Assembly (NCBI GenBank): GCA_964424985.1
Contig: CAYRKQ010000013.1
Location: forward strand, 1-26,907
Source: CAYRKQ01 sp964424985
Lineage (GTDB): Bacteria; Patescibacteriota; Saccharimonadia; Saccharimonadales; UBA7683
Reading direction: 5' to 3'
DNA: 26,907 nucleotides
Made by a program: the position numbers and the translations under genes. Positions 1 to 5,417 of the stretch are shown here, one piece after another. The notes below the pieces were generated by a model. The model did no database searches. It saw only the letters and a list, made by a program, of their open reading frames with translations, and had not been told where the DNA came from. Position 1 is the first letter of the stretch. The number at the start of each line of letters is the position of its first letter.

Positions 1-113
1 TCCTCCTAGATTACACGTTGTATTTTAACGGTTGCGTTTGGTTTTGGAAGTTAGGGCGACCTCAAAAAGTTTGAAATTATTGTATAGTTTGTGGGATTCT
101 GGGATTAGCGGTT
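1..113. other. Sequence downstream of phhA, no gene seen
   Basis: No ORF, terminator or repeat could be recognised in these bases. Confidence 0.5.
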
Positions 114-920
114 TTAGGGTCTTTGATTTTGCTGGAGGGTGGTGAGGATGCGGGCTTCTTCTGCGGCTTCAAAAAAGCTTGCTACTGTGTCGGTAAGATG
201 TGGGGTTGAATCTGCAACAAAAAGCGTTTCTTGAAACTCATCAATGTAGTACTTTGTTTGGCCCATTGCCCACGGATCGACTTTTATAAACTCGGCACCT
301 GTTTGAAAATGCTGCAGTTCAGCAACAGAAGAAAGTAGACCAGCGCCAAGTGCCTTGATGGCTCCTCCTTCTTTCACCACGCCAAACTCACCAGAGAACC
401 ACCAGACATCGGCCATAAACTTTTTAGCCCGCGGATCTTCCATCCGCAGATGCGCTTTGCCGGCAAGCTCATGCAGCTCGGCTAGATCCAAATGAGCCAG
501 TTGCGTACCGTGTCCAACAACCTCGTGCACTATGTCTGGCTCGGGAGTGTAGAGCGGAGTGGCATCGTCACGCAAAAACTGGGTTGAAGGAAATCGCCTC
601 TGGGCAAGACCACCAAAAAAGTCGCTTGCTAGTGCCAGACCACCAACTGCCCGGTATTCAAAGCCACTTATACGACTCAGCTTTTCTGAAACCTCGCCAA
701 GCTGTGGTACGCGTTCGGTGGGCAAATCAAGCGTATCTCTGGCTACAATAAGCTCCTGTGCCACATGCCCGTCCCACGTAGCGTCAAGGGCCTCTAGGAC
801 GGTCTGCCATGTTTTATTCTCCTGCTCAGTGTAGGTTACATTAACCGGTGTAGCATCGGGGCCTGACGCCATATCAATAATCTCTTGTTTACGCTGTTGC
901 CAGCGTGATAGTTCAGACAT
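114..920 (-). CDS. phhA: Phenylalanine 4-hydroxylase (aromatic amino acid hydroxylase)
   Basis: A 268-residue monodomain hydroxylase that should convert phenylalanine to tyrosine using O2, non-haem Fe(II) and a reduced pterin. The iron-binding facial triad is visible: H132 and H137 in PDIVHEVVGHG, and E178 in WWFSGEFGVVKE. These match the family's PDxxHExxGH and E signatures. The length fits bacterial single-domain enzymes, with no regulatory ACT domain. The ATG at 920 is preceded by AGGAGA at a 5-nt spacing. Upstream, in the same transcript, lie a Tyr-rich leader peptide and an intrinsic terminator, so expression is probably controlled by tyrosyl-tRNA charging. No pterin synthesis or recycling gene is present in the window. 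The family assignment is firm; that the substrate is Phe rather than Trp or Tyr is inferred from the monodomain bacterial form and from the tyrosine codons of the leader. Confidence 0.9.
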   Translation of the reverse strand: MSELSRWQQRKQEIIDMASGPDATPVNVTYTEQENKTWQTVLEALDATWDGHVAQELIVARDTLDLPTERVPQLGEVSEKLSRISGFEYRAVGGLALASDFFGGLAQRRFPSTQFLRDDATPLYTPEPDIVHEVVGHGTQLAHLDLAELHELAGKAHLRMEDPRAKKFMADVWWFSGEFGVVKEGGAIKALGAGLLSSVAELQHFQTGAEFIKVDPWAMGQTKYYIDEFQETLFVADSTPHLTDTVASFFEAAEEARILTTLQQNQRP

Positions 921-953
921 AATTGTCTCCTGTTTTCATTAAAAATAGATAGT

Positions 954-974
954 AAAAAATCGCCTTTCGGCGAT
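954..974 (-). terminator. Intrinsic terminator (attenuator) upstream of phhA
   Basis: On the minus strand ATCGCC-GAAA-GGCGAT forms a 6-bp stem closed by a GAAA tetraloop and is followed by six T. It lies between the leader peptide and the phhA ribosome binding site, so it must be suppressed for phhA to be expressed from the upstream promoter. Confidence 0.8.
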
Positions 975-1014
975 GGATTGGTAGGTATTTAGTATGCACT
1001 CTAATAGATCGCCG
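968..1014 (-). promoter_or_regulatory. Antiterminator pairing in the phhA leader
   Basis: Segment CGGCGAT (1014 to 1008, inside codons 16-18 of the leader peptide) is exactly complementary over 7 bp to ATCGCCG (974 to 968), which contains the left arm of the terminator. Forming this helix would prevent the terminator. A ribosome stalled at the first Tyr pair (codons 9-10) ends about 15 nt short of the segment and leaves it free. A ribosome that reaches the stop codon covers it. The predicted outcome is read-through when charged Tyr-tRNA is scarce. Confidence 0.65.
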
Positions 1015-1060
1015 GATAATACGGGACCAGATAGTACTGCTTGTTACACACTCGTTTCAT
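1001..1060 (-). CDS. Tyr-rich leader peptide of the phhA attenuator
   Basis: A 19-codon ORF reads MKRVCNKQYYLVPYYPAIY and then TAG. Five of its 19 residues are tyrosine (codons 9, 10, 14, 15 and 19), a density typical of leader peptides that sense aminoacyl-tRNA supply. It starts 7 nt after an extended -10 box, so its mRNA is probably leaderless. Its codons 16-18 contain the segment CGGCGAT, which can pair with the left arm of the downstream terminator. The peptide itself need have no function; ribosome position on it would decide whether transcription reaches the phenylalanine hydroxylase gene. Interpretation is from sequence alone, but gene order, codon content and RNA pairing all agree. 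Confidence 0.8.
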   Translation of the reverse strand: MKRVCNKQYYLVPYYPAIY

Positions 1061-1067
1061 GTAGTGA

Positions 1068-1076
1068 ATTATATCA
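1068..1076 (-). promoter_or_regulatory. Extended -10 promoter of the phhA leader transcript
   Basis: On the minus strand the sequence reads TGATATAAT, a perfect TATAAT with the TG extension. No good -35 box is visible. The predicted start of transcription falls at about the A of the leader-peptide ATG at 1060. Confidence 0.7.
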
Positions 1077-1151
1077 TAACCAAGCAACAGCGCACCCGTA
1101 ATGGTTCAATAGCTTTGCAACACCTGACCTTAGGACTGAGGCCGTATGCGC

Positions 1152-1157
1152 TATACT
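1152..1157 (+). promoter_or_regulatory. -10 box for the 34-aa membrane peptide
   Basis: TATACT lies 6 nt before the ATG at 1164, the leaderless spacing seen at many starts in this window. No clear -35 box was found. Confidence 0.5.
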
Positions 1158-1163
1158 ATATAC

Positions 1164-1268
1164 ATGATATTTATAGGTCTTATTATCGGTTACAGCGTGG
1201 GAGTGTTAACTGGTGTTTATCTTGGCTACAAAATCGCCAAAGAACCTCCCACTTCTAAGAAAAAGTAG
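1164..1268 (+). CDS. Small single-pass membrane peptide (34 aa)
   Basis: The ORF encodes a hydrophobic, glycine-rich N-terminal segment (about residues 2-22, starting MIFIGLIIGYSVGVL) followed by a short basic cytoplasmic-type tail ending in PPTSKKK. It resembles small YtxH/YneF-like membrane peptides in general form, but no family can be assigned. The ATG follows a TATACT box by 6 nt and has no Shine-Dalgarno sequence. It sits divergently from the phhA leader promoter about 100 bp away. Support is the TM-plus-basic-tail pattern and the promoter; the function is unknown. Confidence 0.55.
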   Translation: MIFIGLIIGYSVGVLTGVYLGYKIAKEPPTSKKK

Positions 1269-1314
1269 TCGATTCTTGTCTGTGAGATTTTTTGCAGACG
1301 ATGATGACACCAGT

Positions 1315-1323
1315 TGCTATAGT
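1315..1323 (+). promoter_or_regulatory. Possible extended -10 promoter
   Basis: TGCTATAGT is a TG-extended -10 box about 40 nt before the strong ribosome binding site of the 24-aa ORF at 1363. No convincing -35 box is present. Confidence 0.35.
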
Positions 1324-1362
1324 CGAGCATGGCTCAAAAGAGCAGAAGGAGGGTGTATTTTT

Positions 1363-1437
1363 ATGAATATGACAACCAGGAAATGTGACAAGAAAATGGA
1401 GCAAGCTATTGACAAAATAGCTACCAGTGTGCTATAA
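1363..1437 (+). CDS. Possible 24-aa peptide with strong RBS
   Basis: The start codon is preceded by AGAAGGAGGG at about 9 nt, one of the best Shine-Dalgarno sequences in the window. The product is a short charged helix-forming peptide (MNMTTRKCDKKMEQAIDKIA, then TSVL). The distal half of the ORF overlaps a consensus promoter (1409-1438), whose -10 box covers the stop codon. It may be a real micropeptide, a leader peptide, or an accident of a purine-rich tract. No function can be proposed. Confidence 0.35.
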   Translation: MNMTTRKCDKKMEQAIDKIATSVL

Positions 1438-1438
1438 T
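1409..1438 (+). promoter_or_regulatory. Consensus sigma70-type promoter
   Basis: A perfect TTGACA (1409-1414) and a perfect TATAAT (1433-1438) are separated by 18 bp, with a TGC extension before the -10. Its GTGTGCTATAATTA core is shared with the minus-strand promoter near 21760-21789. Predicted transcription starts near 1445, just before an intrinsic terminator. Confidence 0.8.
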
Positions 1439-1455
1439 TAAAGTATAGTGGTACG

Positions 1456-1480
1456 AACTGCTGATCAAGGCAGTTTTTTT
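1456..1480 (+). terminator. Promoter-proximal intrinsic terminator
   Basis: AACTGC (1456-1461) pairs with GCAGTT (1470-1475) around the 8-nt loop TGATCAAG, followed by an unbroken T tract to 1480. It begins only about 11 nt after the predicted start of the consensus promoter. It therefore defines either a very short RNA (about 35 nt) or an attenuator for the ORF at 1526. Confidence 0.65.
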
Positions 1481-1525
1481 GTGCCGAAATGAAAGACTAT
1501 AAACCTCAACAGGAGAACTATTTTT

Positions 1526-1816
1526 ATGCCCCAACAATTTGAACATGTTCGTCGACACGATACGCTTCCGCCCAACGATCAACAGGTGGTAGACCCTCAT
1601 CGCGGGGTTCACATTCCTGATGGTAACCACATGAACACTCTCTTCGCTGAGGCAGGTATTGATCTTAAAGAAACCACAAGTGAGGTAGGATCGCTCGTAG
1701 TTCGCGATCAGACTAAGCGTACAACGCCTGATTACGATTGGCCTTCAGCGGATTACGATCCCTCTGATCCCCATCACCATGGCCAGTTTGATTGGCTGGC
1801 GACTAAAAACCAGTAA
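1526..1816 (+). CDS. Hypothetical protein, His/Asp/Pro-rich (96 aa)
   Basis: The protein is hydrophilic, without membrane segments or a signal peptide, rich in His, Asp and Pro. It ends in a region with YDWPSADYDPSDPHHHGQFD. I do not recognise a family. The ATG is preceded by AACAGGAGA at about 10 nt. The only strong promoter upstream is the TTGACA-N18-TATAAT at 1409-1438, which is separated from the gene by an intrinsic terminator. Either read-through or antitermination controls it, or it uses an unseen promoter. The clustered histidines could bind a metal, but that is speculation. Confidence 0.6.
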   Translation: MPQQFEHVRRHDTLPPNDQQVVDPHRGVHIPDGNHMNTLFAEAGIDLKETTSEVGSLVVRDQTKRTTPDYDWPSADYDPSDPHHHGQFDWLATKNQ

Positions 1817-1899
1817 TTTATTAGGACTATACGCAGTCTTCACTAAAATTTATAAGGCTTCTTTCACACTACAGACACCACAAACCTGCGCAGATGGGC

Positions 1900-1905
1900 T
1901 ATAAT
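1900..1905 (+). promoter_or_regulatory. -10 box for the small two-TM protein
   Basis: TATAAT at 1900-1905 is followed by AAAGGGGAA (1918-1926) and the ATG at 1934. An in-frame ATG at 1904 lies inside the -10 box itself and so is not a plausible start. Confidence 0.6.
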
Positions 1906-1933
1906 GGCAACAGAAAGAAAGGGGAACGTAGGC

Positions 1934-2167
1934 ATGGGAATATCATTTGTTGTCATTTTAGGGATCGTACTATGGGTACTGCTGGCATTTTGGCCGGCAA
2001 TTATGGCTCGTAAAAAGGGGTACAGTTTTGTGCTATTTGCACTGATCGCCATTTTCATCAGCTTTTTGCTAGCGCTTGTAATTGTTGCTTTATTAAAAGA
2101 TAAAAACGAAACCGCCCAAGACCGCGCTGACAAAAAAGCCGTCGACCAAGAGTTCAGAAACGAATAG
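1934..2167 (+). CDS. Small membrane protein with two TM segments (77 aa)
   Basis: From the ATG at 1934 the product begins MGISFVVILGIVLWVLLAFW and contains two hydrophobic helices (about residues 2-21 and 29-51). They are joined by a short basic loop (ARKKGYS), and a highly charged C-terminal tail follows (KDKNETAQDRADKKAVDQ). The positive loop suggests both termini face out or that the tail is cytoplasmic; topology cannot be fixed by eye. I chose 1934 over an in-frame ATG at 1904 because the earlier codon overlaps the TATAAT box and the later one has a purine-rich ribosome binding site. The gene stops 43 bp before the helicase-nuclease gene. Family unknown. Confidence 0.6.
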   Translation: MGISFVVILGIVLWVLLAFWPAIMARKKGYSFVLFALIAIFISFLLALVIVALLKDKNETAQDRADKKAVDQEFRNE

Positions 2168-2197
2168 TTTTTATTAGTACTTACGGGACGTTTTAGC

Positions 2198-2203
2198 TAC
2201 ACT
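2198..2203 (+). promoter_or_regulatory. -10 box for the helicase-nuclease gene
   Basis: TACACT lies 7 nt before the ATG at 2211. There is no Shine-Dalgarno sequence, which is consistent with a leaderless mRNA. Confidence 0.5.
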
Positions 2204-2210
2204 GGTAGTA

Positions 2211-5036
2211 ATGGATTTTGAGTTGAACACGGCACAAAAAGAGGTGGTAGGGCACGGCGAGGGGCCGCTACTTGTTGTAGCCGGCGCTGGAACAGGCAAG
2301 ACTCGCGTCATAGTTGAAAGAATCAACCGGCTCCTTGATGCTGGCACACCGGCGAAAGCCATTTTAGCAGTTACGTTTACCGAAAAAGCAGCTGCCGAAA
2401 TGCTAGAGCGCGTACTTGAGGCTCGTACCTCTTTTGAGGCAGAGCTGCCAATAATGACTTTTAATGCATACGGTGAAAGTATTTTAAGAGAATTTAATAC
2501 CGATGCCGGCCTTTCGCGAAACTTTAAAGTACTCGGCGAAAATGCTAAGTTAGTATTTTTAAAGCAGCGCTTAGAAGATTTGCAGCTAGATTACTTTTCG
2601 CCAGTCTCTAACCCGGAAGGTATGCTGCCAGACCTCGCCGACTACTTTTCAAAACTAAAACAGTACGTTATTACTCCAGAAAAATACGCTGACTTTGTAA
2701 AATCAATGCCAGCAAGCGATGAAGCCGAGAACGCAGATAAAACCAAACATCAAGAGCTGGCCAGAGCCTATAAAAATTATATTAGGCTGAGCAAACAAGA
2801 AAATGTAATTGATTATGACGATCAAATCTACCGAGTAATTGAGCTTTTAGAGACGCGGCCAAATGTGAAGAAGGCACTTCAAATACGCTACCAGTTTGTG
2901 ATGGTCGACGAATTTCAAGATACCAACCCCATGCAATCACGCATGATTGACCTGCTAGTCAATGACCAACAAAACCTCATGGTAGTGGGGGATGACGACC
3001 AAAGTATTTACGGCTTCCGCGGCGCCACGCTGGCTAACATTTTAGATTTTAAAGAACGCTACCCTAAGACCAAAGAGATTGCCCTAACAGAAAACTATCG
3101 TTCCGATCAACTGATTCTCGACAGTTCATACAAACTTATAACCAACAACAACCCCCAAAGGCTGGAAGCTCGCCTAGGCATAGATAAAAAATTACATGCC
3201 CAGTTTAGCAACAGGGCTCCAGAGGCAGAATCTTTTGCCACGCTAGGCCATGAACTACACTGGCTTGCTAGTGAAGTGAAAGCCAGGCTTCAAAGCGGCA
3301 CGGCACCTGGTGAAATTGCCGTGCTGTGTCGTCGCAACGTTACTGCCAAACAGGTGAGTGAAGCGCTCACGTTAGCAGACATCGACCATGTCGTGATTGG
3401 TGAAAAATATCAGCTTTATAAAGCTCCTGTGGTCCGAATGTTGGTTGAAGCCCTGCGCGCTGTGGTTGACCCTACCGCCAGCACGAGCCTGTACCACACG
3501 CTAACGAGCGCGTTGTTTAAAGCCTCCCCCAGTGAACTTGCCGACCATAGTAGCGCCGCAAAAAAAGCCCATCTGCCGCTTGAAGAATACCTCAGTTCTA
3601 AAGCTATCGAAACCACCAAAGAAGCCTGCCAAATGCTTGGCTCGTGGCGCGAAGAAGCTAGCACGCTCAGCGTCGGCCGACTGGTATTTAAAATTATTGA
3701 AGATAGCGGCTACAAAGACGCACTTTACACCGAAGCACTTAACGACGAGGTAGCAGCCCGCGCCATAATGCAACTAGCCCAGTTTTTTGACAGCTTAAAA
3801 GACTTCGAATCGATCGCTATTCAACCAACCGCCATGCAGTACCTCGAATCTTACGCCGTGCTCGAAGCAGCTGGGGAGACGGGGGAGGACGGTACCTTAG
3901 ATGTCAGTAGCGAAAAGGTAAACATACTCACTATTCATAAGTCTAAGGGTTTGGAATGGGAGGTGGTATATATTCCTGACTGCACCGAAGGTTCGTTCCC
4001 GATGCGCGCCCAAAGCCGTGGGCTAATCATCCCCGAGCAGCTCACCGCCCAGTGGGCAAGTGAAGCCGACGACCACACTGCCGAAGAGCGCCGTTTAATG
4101 TATGTTGCTACCACCAGAGCCAAAAAAGTGCTCTATCTGAGCTACTCTAAGAAACATCGTACACCGACACCCAGAAAACCCTCCCGCTTTTTAAACGAAC
4201 TGTTCGACACGCTGCCTGAGACAAAAGAGATGCAAGACAGCCAGTCGATCGACACTCTGCTTGGTGCACCGACCGAGGCCAACAAGGGCACTATTGAATT
4301 ACCGCCGCGGCTCAAACAGAGTGACGGCTTTCATCTTAGTGTCAGCCAAATAACTACCTATCTTAACTGCCCCCTCGATTTTTACTATCGCTATGTTTTG
4401 AATGTCCCGGAACCTGAAAACTTTGCCGCCAGTTACGGAAGTGCTGTACATGCCGCTATTGAGGAGTTTAATAAAACCAAAAAGGCTGGTACCGTCTGCT
4501 CCGTTGAAACAATGCTCGAGATTGTTGAAGAGAACTGGAAATCAGCTGGCTTTCTTTCTAAAGAGCATGAATTGAAAGCAAGGCTACAGGCCAACCAGAC
4601 AATTAATCAGTACCATCAAACACACCTTAATGACCCGGCTCCCTTGGAAGTCGAATGGCCATTTAATGTTCGTATTAATGATGCCAACATTACCATTACC
4701 GGACGCCTCGATGTCGTCTTGTCGCACGAAAAGGGTACTGAGATTCGCGACTACAAAACGAGCACCTCAGTCACGACACCAGAAAAAGCTAAAAACCGAG
4801 CCACCGGCAGTAGCCAGCTGACACTTTACGCCCTTATTTGGCAGCAGATACATGACGAACTCCCCGCCAACCTGAGTCTTGAGTTTGTCGACACCAACCT
4901 GATTGGTGAAGTTAAGAAGTCTCAGCGCGGCATCGACACCATGCACACCAAACTGGTAGAGCTAGGCAAAGCCCTAAAGGCAAAACACTTCCCGCCCGGC
5001 ACCGACCACCGCTACTGCAGACACCCCGAGGTTTAG
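2211..5036 (+). CDS. UvrD/PcrA-like helicase fused to PD-(D/E)XK nuclease
   Basis: This 941-residue protein has all superfamily 1A helicase motifs: Walker A GAGTGKT (25-31), VDEFQDT (232-238), GDDDQSIYGFRGA (260-272), LTENYRS, the VNILTIHKSKGLEW motif V, and EERRLMYVATTRAKK motif VI. A C-terminal RecB/AddB/Cas4-type nuclease domain begins near SVSQITTYLNCPLDF (C720) and carries GRLD (D834) and DYKT (D847, K849), the metal-binding and catalytic residues. The architecture matches single-chain helicase-nucleases that process DNA ends, so a role in recombination repair or RecBCD/AddAB-like resection is likely. Relatives often hold a 4Fe-4S cluster through one early and three late cysteines; here the C-terminus has only C936 and stops five residues later, so the cluster is probably absent. 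The gene appears leaderless. Confidence 0.9.
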   Translation: MDFELNTAQKEVVGHGEGPLLVVAGAGTGKTRVIVERINRLLDAGTPAKAILAVTFTEKAAAEMLERVLEARTSFEAELPIMTFNAYGESILREFNTDAGLSRNFKVLGENAKLVFLKQRLEDLQLDYFSPVSNPEGMLPDLADYFSKLKQYVITPEKYADFVKSMPASDEAENADKTKHQELARAYKNYIRLSKQENVIDYDDQIYRVIELLETRPNVKKALQIRYQFVMVDEFQDTNPMQSRMIDLLVNDQQNLMVVGDDDQSIYGFRGATLANILDFKERYPKTKEIALTENYRSDQLILDSSYKLITNNNPQRLEARLGIDKKLHAQFSNRAPEAESFATLGHELHWLASEVKARLQSGTAPGEIAVLCRRNVTAKQVSEALTLADIDHVVIGEKYQLYKAPVVRMLVEALRAVVDPTASTSLYHTLTSALFKASPSELADHSSAAKKAHLPLEEYLSSKAIETTKEACQMLGSWREEASTLSVGRLVFKIIEDSGYKDALYTEALNDEVAARAIMQLAQFFDSLKDFESIAIQPTAMQYLESYAVLEAAGETGEDGTLDVSSEKVNILTIHKSKGLEWEVVYIPDCTEGSFPMRAQSRGLIIPEQLTAQWASEADDHTAEERRLMYVATTRAKKVLYLSYSKKHRTPTPRKPSRFLNELFDTLPETKEMQDSQSIDTLLGAPTEANKGTIELPPRLKQSDGFHLSVSQITTYLNCPLDFYYRYVLNVPEPENFAASYGSAVHAAIEEFNKTKKAGTVCSVETMLEIVEENWKSAGFLSKEHELKARLQANQTINQYHQTHLNDPAPLEVEWPFNVRINDANITITGRLDVVLSHEKGTEIRDYKTSTSVTTPEKAKNRATGSSQLTLYALIWQQIHDELPANLSLEFVDTNLIGEVKKSQRGIDTMHTKLVELGKALKAKHFPPGTDHRYCRHPEV

Positions 5037-5074
5037 CTAATAGTGAGTAGTGAGTAGTGATTAGTAAATAAGCC

Positions 5075-5092
5075 CTTCGCTGCAAAGCGAAG
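5075..5092. other. Perfect hairpin downstream of the helicase-nuclease gene
   Basis: CTTCGCT-GCAA-AGCGAAG is a 7-bp stem with a GCAA tetraloop, 39 bp after the helicase stop codon. There is no T tract on either side, so a stabilising 3' structure or a repeat is more likely than an intrinsic terminator. It is preceded by a short tandem TAGTGAG motif (about 5040-5060). Confidence 0.5.
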
Positions 5093-5127
5093 TCAGTATC
5101 CTCCCGACCATGTAAAAACCGAGAGGA

Positions 5128-5216
5128 AGAACAAGCTTTGTTCCCTGCGAGTCGAGGATGTCTGAGAGAGTGTACGCGAGCGAGTTCCGCAGACACCAGA
5201 GAACAAAGCTTGTTCT
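5128..5216. repeat. Structured element with exact 16-bp inverted repeats
   Basis: AGAACAAGCTTTGTTC (5128-5143) recurs as its exact reverse complement at 5201-5216, enclosing 57 bp. The interior has further self-complementarity (GTCTG near 5159-5163 against CAGAC near 5190-5194). The 380-bp spacer 5037-5417 holds no convincing gene, so this looks like a small non-autonomous repeat or a structured RNA. Confidence 0.55.
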
Positions 5217-5313
5217 GTATCATTGTGTTTTTAGGCCTGGTTGGTGCTTTTGTATTACTTTTGGCAGCAAAAGTGATGGAAGATCTATTCAAAAATGTGT
5301 TGGTACTAATGCA

Positions 5314-5343
5314 GATCCTTCGACTTCGCTCAGGATGACGAAA
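5314..5343. repeat. Dispersed intergenic repeat, CCTTCGA...TCAGG type
   Basis: The core CCTTCGACTTCGCTCAGG with flanking GAT/ATGACG forms a short imperfect hairpin (ATCCT against AGGAT). The same outer sequence, CCTTCGA...TCAGG, encloses a different palindrome at 19801-19831. I recognise this as a type of intergenic repeat found in many bacterial genomes. Confidence 0.5.
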
Positions 5344-5400
5344 CTCTGAAGCCTAGATCCGCCAAATGACAGATGATGGGCACATAGTGTATACCATATG

Positions 5401-5409
5401 TGATATAAT
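5401..5409 (+). promoter_or_regulatory. Extended -10 promoter of dus
   Basis: TGATATAAT is an extended, perfect -10 box ending 8 nt before the dus ATG at 5418. The absence of a Shine-Dalgarno sequence fits a leaderless message. Confidence 0.65.
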
Positions 5410-5417
5410 AAGACATA

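Noticed and set aside
559..834. Long plus-strand ORF opposite phenylalanine hydroxylase
   Set aside because: It is a shadow of phhA with no RBS or promoter and an implausible Ser/Arg-rich composition. The same applies to long antisense ORFs across atpA, atpF and the R-M gene.
1489..1542. A 17-codon ORF with three Tyr codons (MKDYKPQQENYFYAPTI) ahead of and overlapping the ORF at 1526
   Set aside because: It lies after the only terminator, has no RBS and has no alternative pairing that could make an attenuator.
5138..5338. An ORF whose second half looks like a membrane helix (FLGLVGAFVLLLAAKV)
   Set aside because: Its first half is the inverted-repeat element and its last residues come from the CCTTCGA repeat. 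There is no RBS or promoter, so at best it is a remnant.
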